A stretch of DNA of 64,000 nt from Geodermatophilus obscurus (GTDB taxonomy: Bacteria > Actinomycetota > Actinomycetes > Mycobacteriales > Geodermatophilaceae). This document shows, piece by piece, positions 41,912 through 51,922 of the stretch. The position numbers were made by a program, and so were the translations under genes. The stretch lies in NCBI RefSeq assembly GCF_900143215.1, contig NZ_FRDM01000005.1, positions 186,001 through 250,000 on the forward strand, in the 5' to 3' direction. The notes under the pieces are model-generated. The model saw only the letters and a list, made by a program, of their open reading frames with translations, ran no database searches and was not told the origin of the DNA. Each line of letters opens with the position of its first letter. The first letter of the stretch is position 1.

Positions 41912-43447
41912 ATGGAGTCCACCGGCGTCCCGACCGCTCCCGAGCGGCGCCGGACCGTGCCGACCGGGCGCGGGACGCCGGTCCACCGGTTGACGCCCCC
42001 GGCCTGGCTCGACGGCCCCATGACCAGCTGCCAGCTGGTCGTCGGCGCGGCCGGCATGCTCCTGGCCATCGGCCTGGTCATGGTCTTCTCCGCCTCGGCG
42101 ATCGAGGCCGCGCTCAACGACCAGCCGGCCTGGCGGCCCGGTGTCGACCAGGTCGTCTTCGCCGTCATCGGCCTGGTCGCGCTGCTGGTGGCGGTGCGGC
42201 TGCCGGTCGGCCTGGTGCGCCGCTGGGCGCCGATCGGCCTGCTCGTCGCCGCGGCGCTGCTGGTCGCGGTGCTCGTCCCGGGCATCGGCATGGAGCTCAA
42301 CGGGTCCCGGGCCTGGATCGACCTGGGCTTCACCAACTTCCAACCCTCCGAGCTGGCCAAGCTCGTCTTCGCGCTGTGGGGTGCGCACATCCTGGCGGCG
42401 CGCGACCGCTTCCTCACCGTTCGGACGCTGCTGGTCCCGCTGCTGCCGGTGTTCGGCGTCCTGTCGTTCCTGCTCTACCTGGAGCCGGACTTCGGCGGGG
42501 TCGTCAGCCTCGGCCTGGTGCTGGTCGGACTGCTGTGGGCCGGGGGGCTGCCGCTGCGGTACTGGGCCGGGCTCGCCGTCGTCGGCGCCGGCGCCCTGTT
42601 CCTCATGGCCTGGACCGCCCCGTACCGCTGGGAGCGGGTCACCTCGTTCCTGGACCCCTTCGCCGACCCGTCGAACGCCGGCTTCCAGGCCATCCGCGGC
42701 TTCTACGCGCTGGCGGCCGGCGGGCTGTGGGGCGTCGGTCTGGGCAACAGCGCGATGAAGTGGAACCTGCTGCCCGAGGCGGAGTCGGACTACATCTTCG
42801 CGATCGTCGGCGAGGAGCTCGGCTTCCTCGGCTGCCTGGTCGTGGTCACCCTCTACGGCCTGCTCGCCCACGCCGGTTTCCGGATCGCCCGCCGCACGGC
42901 CGACCGCTTCGTGCAGCTGGCCTGCGTGGCGATCACGGTGTGGCTGGTCGGGCAGGCAGCCCTGAACATGGGCTACGTGGTGGGTCTGCTGCCGGTCACC
43001 GGCCTCACGCTGCCGCTGGTCTCCGCCGGTGGCACCTCGCTGGTGCTCACCCTGTTCATCGTGGGGCTGCTCATCCGCTTCGCCCGCTCCGAGCCCGAGG
43101 CCGTGGAGCACCTGCGCCGGGCCGACCGCAACCGGCTGTCCCGCTGGCTGCTGCCGGTGCCCGAGCAGACCGTCGACCCGGTGCGCCCGCGCCGCGGCCG
43201 CCGTTCCGAGCGGCCGGCCGAGGGCTCCGGCCGCGCGCCCGAGCGACCCGCGCGTCGCTCCGCCGTCCCCGGTGCCCGCACCGTCGCCCGCGTCGTCCCG
43301 GTCCCGCCGGGGGAGCGCGCCGCGCGCGAGCGGGTGCCGGCCCGCGAGCGGCGGACGACGGACGGCCGCGGCCGGATCCCCGAGGCCCGCCGGCAGCCGC
43401 CACCCCGGGCCAGAGCCACCCCCGAGCAGCCGCGGCGGCCACGGTGA
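41912..43447 (+). CDS. ftsW: Peptidoglycan glycosyltransferase FtsW
   Basis: A 511-residue SEDS-family polymerase with about ten helices. The catalytic Asp lies in [19 protein letters not shown] regions typical of the family, and [16 protein letters not shown] and [12 protein letters not shown] are conserved. A long basic Arg/Pro-rich cytoplasmic tail of about 120 residues follows, as in actinobacterial FtsW. ATG 41912 is the best start. Its TGA overlaps murG (GTGA). Confidence 0.93.
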   Translation: MESTGVPTAPERRRTVPTGRGTPVHRLTPPAWLDGPMTSCQLVVGAAGMLLAIGLVMVFSASAIEAALNDQPAWRPGVDQVVFAVIGLVALLVAVRLPVGLVRRWAPIGLLVAAALLVAVLVPGIGMELNGSRAWIDLGFTNFQPSELAKLVFALWGAHILAARDRFLTVRTLLVPLLPVFGVLSFLLYLEPDFGGVVSLGLVLVGLLWAGGLPLRYWAGLAVVGAGALFLMAWTAPYRWERVTSFLDPFADPSNAGFQAIRGFYALAAGGLWGVGLGNSAMKWNLLPEAESDYIFAIVGEELGFLGCLVVVTLYGLLAHAGFRIARRTADRFVQLACVAITVWLVGQAALNMGYVVGLLPVTGLTLPLVSAGGTSLVLTLFIVGLLIRFARSEPEAVEHLRRADRNRLSRWLLPVPEQTVDPVRPRRGRRSERPAEGSGRAPERPARRSAVPGARTVARVVPVPPGERAARERVPARERRTTDGRGRIPEARRQPPPRARATPEQPRRPR

Positions 43448-44541
43448 GCGTCAGCGTCGTCCTGGCCGGCGGCGGCACCGGCGGCCACATCGAGCCGATG
43501 CTCGCCCTCGCCGACGCCCTGCTGCGCCGCGGCGCGATCGAGGGCGGGTTGCGGATCACCTGCCTGGGCACCGCTCGGGGCATGGAGACCCGGCTGGTCC
43601 CCGCCCGCGGTTACGACCTGCGACTGATCCCGCCCGTGCCGCTGCCGCGCAGGCCCACCCTCGACCTGCTGCGGGTGCCCGGCCAGGTGGTCCGCTCGGT
43701 GTCCGAGACCCGGGTGCTGCTGCGCGAGCTGTCCGCCGGCGTCGTCGTCGGCTTCGGCGGCTACGTGGCGCTGCCGGCCTACCTGGCCGCCCGCCGCGAG
43801 CGGGTGCCGGTCGTCGTGCACGAGCAGAACGCGCTGCCCGGCCTCGCCAACCGCATCGGCGCGCGGGTCGCCGAGCGGGTCGCCGTCACCGTGCCCGGCA
43901 CGCCGCTGCGCGGCGCCGAGCACGTTGGCATGCCGCTGCGGACGGCGATCAGCACGCTGGACCGTCCCGCCCGCCGCGCCGAGGCCCGCGCGACCTTCGG
44001 CCTGGACCCCGGCCGGCCCACGCTGCTGGTCGTCGGCGGGTCGCAGGGCGCGGCCTCGCTCAACCGGGCCGCCGTGGGCGCCGCCGACGCGCTCACCGCC
44101 GCCGGGGTCCAGGTGCTGCACGCCCGCGGGCCCAAGAACACCGACGTGACCGTGTCGCCGCGCGCGCCCGGGCAGGCCCCCTACGTCGTCGTCGACTACC
44201 TCGAGCGCATGGACCTCGCCTACGCCGCGGCCGACCTGGCCCTGTGCCGGGCGGGCGCGGTCACCGTGGCCGAGCTGTCCGCGGTCGGGATGCCGGCGGT
44301 GTTCGTGCCGCTGCCCATCGGCAACGGCGAGCAGCGGCGCAACGCCCGGCCCGTCGTCGACGCCGGGGGAGGACTGCTGGTGGACGACGCGGACCTGTCG
44401 CCGTCCTGGATCGAGGAGCACGTCATCCCGATGGTCACCGACCCGGCCACGCTGGCCCGGTACGCCGAGCACGCCGCGGCCGCCGGCGCCCGGGACGCCG
44501 ACGAGCGCCTGGCCGACATCGTGCTGGAGGTGGCCCGGTGA
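43444..44541 (+). CDS. murG: UDP-GlcNAc:lipid I GlcNAc transferase
   Basis: A 365-residue GT28 glycosyltransferase that makes lipid [55 protein letters not shown] and [23 protein letters not shown] are all present. The start overlaps the ftsW stop. Its stop overlaps the start of a 19-codon minicistron that separates it from murC. Confidence 0.95.
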   Translation: MSVSVVLAGGGTGGHIEPMLALADALLRRGAIEGGLRITCLGTARGMETRLVPARGYDLRLIPPVPLPRRPTLDLLRVPGQVVRSVSETRVLLRELSAGVVVGFGGYVALPAYLAARRERVPVVVHEQNALPGLANRIGARVAERVAVTVPGTPLRGAEHVGMPLRTAISTLDRPARRAEARATFGLDPGRPTLLVVGGSQGAASLNRAAVGAADALTAAGVQVLHARGPKNTDVTVSPRAPGQAPYVVVDYLERMDLAYAAADLALCRAGAVTVAELSAVGMPAVFVPLPIGNGEQRRNARPVVDAGGGLLVDDADLSPSWIEEHVIPMVTDPATLARYAEHAAAAGARDADERLADIVLEVAR

Positions 44542-44597
44542 GCGAGCCCGTGCCGGCGCGGACGCGGCCGACGAGCGCCGGCGAGGAGGACGAGTGA
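44538..44597 (+). repeat. Family B-type minicistron between murG and murC (19 codons)
   Basis: GTG overlaps the murG stop; TGA overlaps the murC GTG. The frame starts [10 protein letters not shown] and ends PTSAGEEDE. GGCGAGGAGG gives murC its ribosome-binding site. It is the shortest family member seen. Confidence 0.62.
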
Positions 44598-46063
44598 GCG
44601 CGGCTGCGGTGGCGGCGTGGGCCGACCCGGTGCCGAGCCTCGAGGAGCTCGGCGCGGTGCACTTCGTCGGCATCGGCGGCGCCGGGATGAGCGGCATCGC
44701 CCGCATCCTGCTGGCCCGCGGCGTACGCGTCTCCGGCAGCGACCGCCGCGACACCCCGACGCTGCTGGCGCTGCGCGCGCTCGGTGCCCGGGTGGAGCTC
44801 GGTCACGACCCGGGCCACCTGGGGGACGCCGACACCGTCGTCGTCTCCACCGCCATCCGCGACGACAACCCCGAGCTGGCCGCGGCCCGCGAGCGGAACC
44901 TGCGGGTGCTGCCCCGCGCGGTGGCGCTGGCCGCGGTGATGGCCGGCAAGCGCAGCGTCGCGGTGGCCGGCACGCACGGGAAGACCTCGACGACCTCGAT
45001 GCTCACCGTCGCGGTGCAGGCCTGCGGCGTGGACCCCTCCTTCGCCATCGGCGGCGACCTCAACGAGTCGGGCAGCAACGCGCACGCCGGCAAGGGCGAC
45101 GTCTTCGTCGCCGAGGCCGACGAGAGCGACCGCTCCTTCCTGCTGCTGGCCCCGCACGGCGCGATCGTCACCAACGTGGAGGCCGACCACCTGGACAACT
45201 ACGGCGACCTGGCCGCGGTCGAGGCCGCCTTCGACCGCTTCCTGCAGACGCTGGACCCGGCCGGCTTCCTCGTCCTGTGCGCCGACGACCCGGGCTCGGC
45301 GCGGCTGCGCACCGTGCCCACCCCGGCCCGGGTGCGCACCTACGGCACCGCCGAGGACAGCGACCTGCGGCTGGTCGACGTCGAGGTGGGCCCGGAGACC
45401 ACCGCCTGGACCGCCGTGCTCGACGGCGAGGTGCTCGGCCGGGTGTCGATCCGGGTGCCCGGCGAGCACATGGCCCGCAACAGCGCCGCCGCGCTGCTGG
45501 CCGGGCTGGAGCTCGGCCTGCCCGCCGAGGAGCTGGTCACCGGTCTGGGCCGCTTCGGTGGGGTGCACCGCCGCTTCGAGCTCAAGGGCACGGTCGGCGG
45601 GGTGCGGGTGTACGACGACTACGCACACCACCCGACCGAGGTCGAGGCGCAGCTGCGCGCCGCGCGGGCGGTCGCCGGCGCCGGCCGGGTGGTCGTGGCC
45701 TTCCAGCCGCACCTGTACAGCCGCACGCGAGAGTTCGCCGCCGCGTTCGGTGCAGCCCTCGGCCTCGCCGACGAGGTCGTGGTCATGGACGTCTACGGCG
45801 CCCGTGAGGACCCGGTTCCCGGCGTCACCGGCGCGATGGTCGCCGACGCGGTCGCCCTCCCGGCCGAGCGGGTGCACTTCGAGCCGTCCTGGTCGGCCGC
45901 GGCCCCGGCGCTGGCCGAGCGGGCGCGCCCCGGCGACCTGGTGATCACCATGGGCGCCGGCAACGTCTCCATGGTCGGCCCGGAGGTCCTCGAGGCACTG
46001 CGGGCCCGACTGGCGCCGCCCGGCTCGCCGGACGGTGGCGACCCGGGGGGTCCCGCGCGGTGA
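44594..46063 (+). CDS. murC: UDP-N-acetylmuramate--L-alanine ligase
   Basis: A 489-residue Mur ligase for the first amino acid of the stem peptide. HFVGIGGAGMSGIARILL at the N-terminus, the ATP loop GTHGKTST at residues 126-133, EADESDRSFL and DDYAHHPTEV are MurC-specific. It receives coupled translation from the family B minicistron upstream and overlaps ftsQ by GTGA. Confidence 0.96.
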   Translation: MSAAAVAAWADPVPSLEELGAVHFVGIGGAGMSGIARILLARGVRVSGSDRRDTPTLLALRALGARVELGHDPGHLGDADTVVVSTAIRDDNPELAAARERNLRVLPRAVALAAVMAGKRSVAVAGTHGKTSTTSMLTVAVQACGVDPSFAIGGDLNESGSNAHAGKGDVFVAEADESDRSFLLLAPHGAIVTNVEADHLDNYGDLAAVEAAFDRFLQTLDPAGFLVLCADDPGSARLRTVPTPARVRTYGTAEDSDLRLVDVEVGPETTAWTAVLDGEVLGRVSIRVPGEHMARNSAAALLAGLELGLPAEELVTGLGRFGGVHRRFELKGTVGGVRVYDDYAHHPTEVEAQLRAARAVAGAGRVVVAFQPHLYSRTREFAAAFGAALGLADEVVVMDVYGAREDPVPGVTGAMVADAVALPAERVHFEPSWSAAAPALAERARPGDLVITMGAGNVSMVGPEVLEALRARLAPPGSPDGGDPGGPAR

Positions 46064-46863
46064 GCCGTTCGGGGACCACCACCAGCGACCGCGCAGGCGG
46101 GGGGTCCTCGCGGGCCGGCGGCGAGCGCCGCCCTCGGGCCGCCCGGCGGAGGCCACGCGGGAGCACCCCGGCCGACCGGCGGCGACGGCTCCTGCTCCGC
46201 GGCGGCGTCGCCGCCGCGGTGCTCGGCCTGCTGGCCTGGCTGCTGTGGGGGAGTCCCGTGCTCGCCGTGGCCGACGTGCGGGTCGACGGCGCGGGCACGC
46301 TGACCGCCGCCGAGGTCGTCGACGTGGCGGGCATCGCCGAGGGGACGCCGCTGCTGCGAGTCGACGTCGACTCGGCCGAGACCCGCGTCGCCCGGCTGCC
46401 GCAGGTGGCCGGCGTCGAGGTGACGCGTGGCTGGCCGCGCAGCGTCGTGGTCACCGTGGTCGAGCGCGTGCCGGTCGCGGTGGTCGAGGAGTCCGGCACC
46501 CGTTCGCTGGTCGACGCCGACGGCGTGCTGTTCGACACGGTCACCGGCAACCCGCCGGCCGGGGTCGTGCCCCTCGACGTCGCGGACCCCGGCCCCGGGG
46601 ACCGGGCGACCCGCGCGGCGCTGGCCGCCCTGGTCGCGCTGCCCGAGGACGTCCGCGGCGACGTGGCCGGAGCCCGGGCCCGCAGCGCGGAAGACGTCAC
46701 GCTCACCCTCGAGGACGGCACCACCGTGCTGTGGGGGAGCGCGGAGGAGGCCGGCGCGAAGGCCGACACGCTCGTCGCGCTGCTCGGCCAGCTGCAGGCC
46801 GGGAACCTCGGGCCGGCCGGCACCATCGACGTCAGCACCCCCTCGGCGGTCGTCCTCCGGTGA
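46060..46863 (+). CDS. ftsQ: Cell division protein FtsQ
   Basis: A 267-residue bitopic protein: a basic cytoplasmic N-terminus, one helix at about residues 47-66, then a POTRA domain (VADVRVDGAGTLTAAEVV) and the FtsQ/DivIB domain (LPQVAGVEVTRGWPRSVVVTVVERVPVAVV). It links FtsL to the early divisome. It is coupled to murC by GTGA. A cluster of family A elements follows. Confidence 0.92.
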   Translation: MSRSGTTTSDRAGGGSSRAGGERRPRAARRRPRGSTPADRRRRLLLRGGVAAAVLGLLAWLLWGSPVLAVADVRVDGAGTLTAAEVVDVAGIAEGTPLLRVDVDSAETRVARLPQVAGVEVTRGWPRSVVVTVVERVPVAVVEESGTRSLVDADGVLFDTVTGNPPAGVVPLDVADPGPGDRATRAALAALVALPEDVRGDVAGARARSAEDVTLTLEDGTTVLWGSAEEAGAKADTLVALLGQLQAGNLGPAGTIDVSTPSAVVLR

Positions 46864-47096
46864 CAGGAGGACCCCGTCCTCTCCACTCCTCGTAGCAGGA
46901 CCCGCCCTCCTCACCGCGAAGGACCCCGCCCTCCCCGCCCTGCGTCGAAGGACCCCGTCCTCCTCACCGCTCGCAGGCTCGCGGCGAGCCCCTGGACGGG
47001 GCCGACCCGGGACGGGGCCGCGGCGAGCCTCTGGACGGGGCCGGCGGACCCGCCGTGGGGGTGGCCGGGCCAGGTCCGGTGGGAGAGGGTGGCCCG
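46864..47096 (+). terminator. Family A element cluster after ftsQ
   Basis: At least three left arms (GGACCCCGTCC or GGACCCCGCCC) and three right arms (GGACGGGGCC) lie in 233 bp. The best stem pairs CCCCGTCC (46953-46960) with GGACGGGG (46994-47001) around the conserved core. This is the densest accumulation in the window and separates ftsQ from the CMD gene. Confidence 0.65.
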
Positions 47097-47681
47097 GTGA
47101 GCACCGGGCCGGTCAGCCGCTTCCCCGTCCCCCTGCGCGACGAGCTGCCCGAGCAGCTGCGCGAGCGCTACGCCGAGGTGGAGGAGCGTTCGGGCTTCCT
47201 GCCCAACGTCTTCGCCGCGCTGGCCTGGCGCCCGGCCGAGGCGGCGGCCTTCTTCGCGCTGCACGACGCCCTCATGGACAAGGACACGCCCGGCCTGTCC
47301 ACGGCCGACCGGGAGCTGGTCGTGGTCGCCACCAGTGCGGCCAACGACTGCCTGTACTGCGTCGTCGCCCACGGGGCCATCGCCCGGATCCGCGCCCGCG
47401 ACCCGTACCTCGCCGACCAGGTCGCCGTCGACTGGCGCAAGGCGCCGGTGTCCGACCGGCTGCGCGCCGTCCTCGAGGTCGCCGTCCGGCTGGCGGTGGA
47501 CCCCGTGGCGGTCACCGCCGCCGACCTCGACCGGCTGCGCAGCCATGGCCTGACCGAGGACGACGTGTGGGACGTCGGCGCGATCGTGTCGTTGTTCGCG
47601 CTGTCCAACCGGCTGGCGCACTGGGCGGCGATCCCGCCCAACGAGGAGTTCTTCCTGTTGGGCCGCGTCCCCCGCCGGTAG
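47097..47681 (+). CDS. Carboxymuconolactone decarboxylase-family (AhpD-like) protein
   Basis: A 194-residue all-helical peroxidase-related protein. The redox motif CLYCVVAHGA matches the AhpD CxxC-x3-H pattern; PLRDELPEQLRERYAEVEERSGFLPNVF is typical of the uncharacterised peroxidase-related group. It may reduce peroxides with a thiol partner. GTG 47097 has GGGAGAGGG upstream. Its insertion between ftsQ and ftsZ is not part of the usual dcw order. Confidence 0.8.
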   Translation: MSTGPVSRFPVPLRDELPEQLRERYAEVEERSGFLPNVFAALAWRPAEAAAFFALHDALMDKDTPGLSTADRELVVVATSAANDCLYCVVAHGAIARIRARDPYLADQVAVDWRKAPVSDRLRAVLEVAVRLAVDPVAVTAADLDRLRSHGLTEDDVWDVGAIVSLFALSNRLAHWAAIPPNEEFFLLGRVPRR

Positions 47682-48040
47682 CCGGGACTGCGCTGGGTCG
47701 CCGGCCGGTGTCGCACCGTGTCCGCCGCCCACCTGCGGCGACACGCGCGGATCTGCGACACGCCCGGCGCCGCAGAACACTTCGGCGAGTTCCCGATGCC
47801 GGGCATGTCACCGCCCTCGACCTCGGCATGAGACGGCTCCGGCGCGGGTCGTCACCCACTGTGGTGCGGATGTGACCACCGCGTCGCCCGAGATCGGTGG
47901 GGACCCGCGTGTCCGACACGCCGGGCCCAGGAGGGTGCTTGTAGCGCCCGCGAGCGCCCACCTAACTTCGTGCGCGTCGACCCAGTTGACATAACTATAA
48001 GGCTTTACTTGAGGATGAGGGTCGAGGTCGGGAGCCCCAC
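47682..48040. other. ftsZ upstream region
   Basis: A 359-bp gene-free stretch. The last 60 bp are strikingly AT-rich for this genome and hold the ftsZ promoter. Upstream, GTCGCACCGTG and several CGACAC motifs recur but no clear operator was resolved. Confidence 0.5.
47986..48001 (+). promoter_or_regulatory. Putative ftsZ promoter elements
   Basis: TTGACA (47986-47991) and TATAAG (47996-48001) lie in an AT-rich pocket 40-55 bp before the ATG. The two are too close to act as one -35/-10 pair, so TATAAG is probably a -10 and TTGACA may belong to a second start. Confidence 0.45.
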
Positions 48041-49318
48041 ATGACACCTCCGCACAACTACCTCGCGGTCATCAAGGTCGTCGGCATCGGCGGCGGCGGG
48101 GTGAACGCGGTCAACCGCATGATCGAGGTCGGCCTCAAGGGGGTCGAGTTCATCGCCATCAACACCGACGCGCAGGCGCTGTTGATGAGCGATGCGGACG
48201 TCAAGCTCGACGTCGGCCGTGAGCTCACCCGCGGGCTCGGCGCAGGCGCGCAGCCCGACGTCGGCCGGCAGGCCGCCGAGGACCACCGCGAGGAGATCGA
48301 AGAGGTGCTCAAGGGCGCCGACATGGTCTTCGTGACCGCCGGCGAGGGCGGTGGCACCGGCACCGGCGGCGCGCCGGTCGTCGCCTCGATCGCCCGCAAG
48401 CTCGGTGCGCTGACCATCGGCGTGGTCACCCGCCCGTTCTCCTTCGAGGGCAAGCGGCGGGCCGTGCAGGCCGAGTCGGGCATCGAGGAACTGCGCAACG
48501 AGTGCGACACGCTCATCGTCATCCCCAACGACCGGCTGCTGCAGCTGGGTGACCGGAACGTCAGCGTCATGGACGCCTTCCGGACCGCCGACCAGGTGCT
48601 GCTGTCCGGTGTCCAGGGCATCACCGACCTGATCACCACGCCGGGTCTGATCAACCTGGACTTCGCCGACGTCAAGTCGGTCATGTCCGGCGCCGGGTCG
48701 GCCCTCATGGGCATCGGCAGCGCGCGCGGGGACAATCGGGCGCTGCTGGCCGCCGAGCAGGCGATCGCCAGCCCGCTGCTGGAGGCCTCGATGGAGGGTG
48801 CCCACGGCGTGCTGCTGTCGATCTCCGGTGGTTCGGACCTGGGCCTGTTCGAGATCAACGAGGCCGCTTCGCTGGTCTCCGACGCCGCACACGCCGACGC
48901 CAACATCATCTTCGGTGCGGTCATCGACGACGCCCTCGGCGACGAGGTGCGGGTCACCGTCATCGCCGCCGGCTTCGACGGTGGCAAGCCGGCGGGTCGC
49001 AAGGACACCGGCATCGCCTCGGTCCCGGCCGCCGCCCCGGTGGCCCCGCCGACCGCCCCGCGGATGCCGGTGCACCCGCAGCCGGTGGGCGGCGTCCCGA
49101 CGGGGGAGCGGCTGGTCCCCCAGGCGCCGCAGGCGCAGCCGAACCCGCCGTCGACCTCGCAGCTGCCGGGCCGCGCGGCCGCCGGTGGCGGGATCACCGT
49201 GCCGCCGCTGCCGCCGGTCCCCGGCAACAACGCGAACACCGCCGCCGCGGGCCGGCGTCCGCTGTCCAACGAGGACTTCGAGGAGGAGCTCGACATCCCG
49301 GAGTTCCTGCGTCAGTAG
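48041..49318 (+). CDS. ftsZ: Cell division protein FtsZ
   Basis: A 425-residue tubulin homologue that forms the Z-ring. The GTP signature GEGGGTGTG is at residues 101-109, with [15 protein letters not shown] at the N-terminus and the T7 loop [13 protein letters not shown] Pro/Ala-rich linker leads to the conserved C-terminal tail LDIPEFLR, which binds SepF and other partners. The ATG has GGGAG upstream. A double family A element follows. Confidence 0.97.
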   Translation: MTPPHNYLAVIKVVGIGGGGVNAVNRMIEVGLKGVEFIAINTDAQALLMSDADVKLDVGRELTRGLGAGAQPDVGRQAAEDHREEIEEVLKGADMVFVTAGEGGGTGTGGAPVVASIARKLGALTIGVVTRPFSFEGKRRAVQAESGIEELRNECDTLIVIPNDRLLQLGDRNVSVMDAFRTADQVLLSGVQGITDLITTPGLINLDFADVKSVMSGAGSALMGIGSARGDNRALLAAEQAIASPLLEASMEGAHGVLLSISGGSDLGLFEINEAASLVSDAAHADANIIFGAVIDDALGDEVRVTVIAAGFDGGKPAGRKDTGIASVPAAAPVAPPTAPRMPVHPQPVGGVPTGERLVPQAPQAQPNPPSTSQLPGRAAAGGGITVPPLPPVPGNNANTAAAGRRPLSNEDFEEELDIPEFLRQ

Positions 49319-49480
49319 AAGGACCCCCGTGCCCCCCACCACTCGCGAGCTCGTGGCGGGCCCCTGCACGGGGGCCGCACCCTTCCCCCCACGCCTCGCA
49401 TGCTCGTCGCGGGCCCCGGGAGGGTGGCCGTTCCAGCACGGCACCTGGCTCGCGACGGGCCCCTGCACGGGGGCCGCACC
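49319..49480 (+). terminator. Double family A element after ftsZ
   Basis: CCCCCGTGC (49324-49332) pairs perfectly with GCACGGGGG (49366-49374). A second hairpin has ACCCT/AGGGT arms (left about 49379-49383, right 49421-49425). The stem sequences differ from other family A copies but remain complementary. It reaches the start of pgeF. Confidence 0.68.
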
Positions 49481-50212
49481 GTGAGCTCCGCTTCGGCCGC
49501 CCCGCAGGCGGTGCGACCCCGACGGGTCGTCACCGACCGGCGGGGCGGCCGGTCCGTGTCTCCCTACGACTCGTTCAACCTCGGCGTCCACGTCGGGGAC
49601 GACCCGGTCGCCGTGGCCGCCAACCGGGAGCGGCTGGCCCGTGAGCTCGGCGTCGCCGCTGACCGGCTGGTGTGGATGGACCAGGTCCACGGCACGCGGG
49701 TCGCCGTCGTCGACCGGCCGGTCGACGGCCCGCTGACCGGGATCGACGCCGTGGTCACCCGCACGCCGGGACTGGTGCTGTGCGTGCTGGTCGCCGATTG
49801 CGTGCCGGTGCTGCTCGCCGACTCCGCCGCCGGCGTGGTCGCCGCGGTGCACGCCGGGCGGGAGGGGGCCCGGCAGGGCGTCGTCCCCGCGACGCTGGCC
49901 GCCATGGCGCGGCTGGGCAGCCGCCCCGCCGACGTCACCGCGCTGCTCGGCCCGGCCGTCTGCGGCGCCTGCTACGAGGTGCCCCGGGCGATGCAGGTCG
50001 AGGTGGCCCGCGTCGCGCCGGCCGCGGCGGTCCGCACCCGCCGGGGGACGCCGGGACTGGACCTGCGGGCCGGCCTCGCCGAGGTGCTGCGCGGCGCCGG
50101 CGTCGAGCAGGTCGTGCACGACCCCCGGTGCACCGTCGAGGACCGCTTCCTCTTCTCCCACCGCCGCGACGGCGTCACGGGCCGCCAGGCCGGTGTGGTC
50201 TGGATGGGGTGA
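49481..50212 (+). CDS. pgeF: Peptidoglycan editing factor / multicopper purine phosphorylase-like (YfiH, DUF152)
   Basis: A 243-residue laccase-domain protein. MDQVHGTRVAVVD, VADCVPVLLAD, AAVHAGREGARQG and GPAVCGACYEVP carry the His/Cys metal ligands. E. coli YfiH corrects L-Ser misincorporation into peptidoglycan precursors, and its place beside ftsZ is conserved. The usual GWRG near the active site is AGREG here. GTG 49481 follows the family A element directly with no clear ribosome-binding site. Confidence 0.85.
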   Translation: MSSASAAPQAVRPRRVVTDRRGGRSVSPYDSFNLGVHVGDDPVAVAANRERLARELGVAADRLVWMDQVHGTRVAVVDRPVDGPLTGIDAVVTRTPGLVLCVLVADCVPVLLADSAAGVVAAVHAGREGARQGVVPATLAAMARLGSRPADVTALLGPAVCGACYEVPRAMQVEVARVAPAAAVRTRRGTPGLDLRAGLAEVLRGAGVEQVVHDPRCTVEDRFLFSHRRDGVTGRQAGVVWMG

Positions 50213-50217
50213 TCCTG

Positions 50218-50291
50218 CACACCCGCGATCATGGCGCCGTGACCACCCGGGACCCCGTCGTGGTGGTCACGGCACCATGATCGCGGGTGTG
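50218..50291. repeat. 30-bp inverted repeat spanning the yggS start
   Basis: Arms 50218-50247 and 50262-50291 differ at a single position and flank a 14-nt loop. Each arm includes CGCGATCATGG and GCCGTGACCACC or its complement. The right arm contains the yggS ATG (50277) and the alternative GTG (50289), so an mRNA hairpin would hide the start. Confidence 0.85.
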
Positions 50292-51029
50292 ACCTCTCCG
50301 GCCGACCGCCTGCAGGCCGTCCGTGACCGCATCGCCGCCGCGGCCCGCGCCGCCGGCCGCGACCCCGCCGACGTGCGGCTGCTCGCGGTGAGCAAGACCT
50401 GGCCGGCGGACGCCGTCCGCGAGCTCGCCGCACTCGGGCAGGCCGATTTCGGGGAGAACCGCGCCCAGGAGCTCACCGGCAAGGCCGCGGAGCTGGCCGA
50501 CCTGCCGTTGCGCTGGCACTTCATCGGCCAGTTGCAGCGCAACAAGGCCGCCGCCGTCGCCCGGCTCGGGGCCGTCGTCCACTCGGTCGACCGGCTCTCG
50601 CTGGCCCGCGCCCTCGCCCGGGTCGGCGTCGAGACCGGACGGCCGGTCGAGGTCTTCCTGCAGGTCGACCTCGGTGGCCCCGAGGGGGAGCTGGCCGCCC
50701 GTGGCGGAGCCGACCCGGCCGAGGTCCCGGTGCTGGCCGACGCGGTCGCCGGAGAGGAGGGGCTCGTGCTCCGCGGGCTCATGGCGGTGGCCCCGCGCGG
50801 AGCGGCGCCCGGCCCCGCCTTCGCCCGCCTCGCGGCGCTCGCCGAGCGGATCCGGGCCGACCACCCCGGGGCGCGTGACCTCTCCGCCGGCATGAGCGCC
50901 GACCTCGAGGAGGCCGTCGCGGCCGGCAGCACCCTCCTGCGTGTCGGAACCGCGCTGTTCGGGACGCGGCCCCTACCCTCCCCGCAGGACGAGTCACACC
51001 AGTCACACGGGTCCCAGCAGCCCGGGTGA
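50277..51029 (+). CDS. yggS: YggS-family pyridoxal phosphate homeostasis protein
   Basis: A 250-residue PLP-binding protein. [15 protein letters not shown] contains the PLP-binding Lys, then [23 protein letters not shown] and [28 protein letters not shown]. It buffers PLP. The Ser/His-rich tail ([14 protein letters not shown]) is unusual. ATG 50277 is used; GTG 50289 is an alternative. Both lie within the inverted repeat, suggesting start-site occlusion. Confidence 0.9.
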   Translation: MIAGVTSPADRLQAVRDRIAAAARAAGRDPADVRLLAVSKTWPADAVRELAALGQADFGENRAQELTGKAAELADLPLRWHFIGQLQRNKAAAVARLGAVVHSVDRLSLARALARVGVETGRPVEVFLQVDLGGPEGELAARGGADPAEVPVLADAVAGEEGLVLRGLMAVAPRGAAPGPAFARLAALAERIRADHPGARDLSAGMSADLEEAVAAGSTLLRVGTALFGTRPLPSPQDESHQSHGSQQPG

Positions 51030-51060
51030 CCACGCGCGCGGACGAAGAGGGGCAGGGCTG

Positions 51061-51876
51061 ATGGCCGGAGCCATGCGGAAGATGGGCATCTACCTCGGGC
51101 TGGTGGAGGACGACGACGCCCGGGCCTACGGCCGGTACGACGCCCGCCCGGGGGACGCCGACCGCTACGACCGCCTCGAGGAGCGCCGGTACTCCCGGTA
51201 CGCCGCGGAGGACGGCTACGCCCCCGACAACGGCTACGACGACCGCTACGACGTCGCGGACCGCTACGACTCCGACTACCCGGGCGACGGCTACCGCGAC
51301 GGCGACCACCGGGGCGAGGACCGCTTCGCCGACCTCCCGGCCGACCTGCCGCCGGCGCCGGACCCCGAGCCGCTGGCGCTGCCCCGCCGCCCCGCGGCCA
51401 ACCGCAACCTGGGTCTGGCGCCCAGCCCCGGTGGCTCCAGCGCCGCCCGTCTCGGCGGGCTGACCGGTGTCGGGTCGGTGCCCAGCCCGGCGACCGCCGT
51501 GTCCGGTCCCGTGGGGGCCGCCGGCCTCGCCGTCCGGGAGCCGGTCGCCGCCACGCCCGAGCCGGAGCCGGCGCCCGCACCGGCGCCCCAGTCGTACCGG
51601 ATCACCACGCTGCACCCGCGCACCTACAACGAGGCGCGCCAGATCGGCGAGAGCTTCCGCGACGGCAAGCCGGTGATCATGAACCTCACCGAGATGGACG
51701 ACGCCGACGCCAAGCGGCTCGTCGACTTCGCTGCGGGTCTGTCGTTCGGACTGCGCGGTAGCATCGAGCGCGTCACGAACAAGGTGTTCCTGCTCAGCCC
51801 GCAGGACGTCGACGTGACGGCCGAGGACAAGGCGCGGATCCGCGAAGGTGGGTTCGCGACCCGTCCCGAGGCCTGA
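51061..51876 (+). CDS. sepF: Cell division protein SepF
   Basis: A 271-residue FtsZ-membrane anchor. The N-terminal amphipathic helix is [15 protein letters not shown] long Asp/Tyr/Arg-rich and then Pro/Ala-rich linker (about residues 20-175) leads to the SepF domain ([48 protein letters not shown]). The linker is longer than in mycobacterial SepF. ATG 51061 follows GAGGGG. Confidence 0.93.
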   Translation: MAGAMRKMGIYLGLVEDDDARAYGRYDARPGDADRYDRLEERRYSRYAAEDGYAPDNGYDDRYDVADRYDSDYPGDGYRDGDHRGEDRFADLPADLPPAPDPEPLALPRRPAANRNLGLAPSPGGSSAARLGGLTGVGSVPSPATAVSGPVGAAGLAVREPVAATPEPEPAPAPAPQSYRITTLHPRTYNEARQIGESFRDGKPVIMNLTEMDDADAKRLVDFAAGLSFGLRGSIERVTNKVFLLSPQDVDVTAEDKARIREGGFATRPEA

Positions 51877-51922
51877 CACAGGACCGACCGGCACCCCGGG
51901 TGCCCTGGGACGAGCGAGGACC

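Noticed and set aside
47097-47681. The CMD-family gene as a replacement for missing murD
   Set aside because: It is an AhpD-fold redox protein without ATP-binding or Mur ligase motifs.
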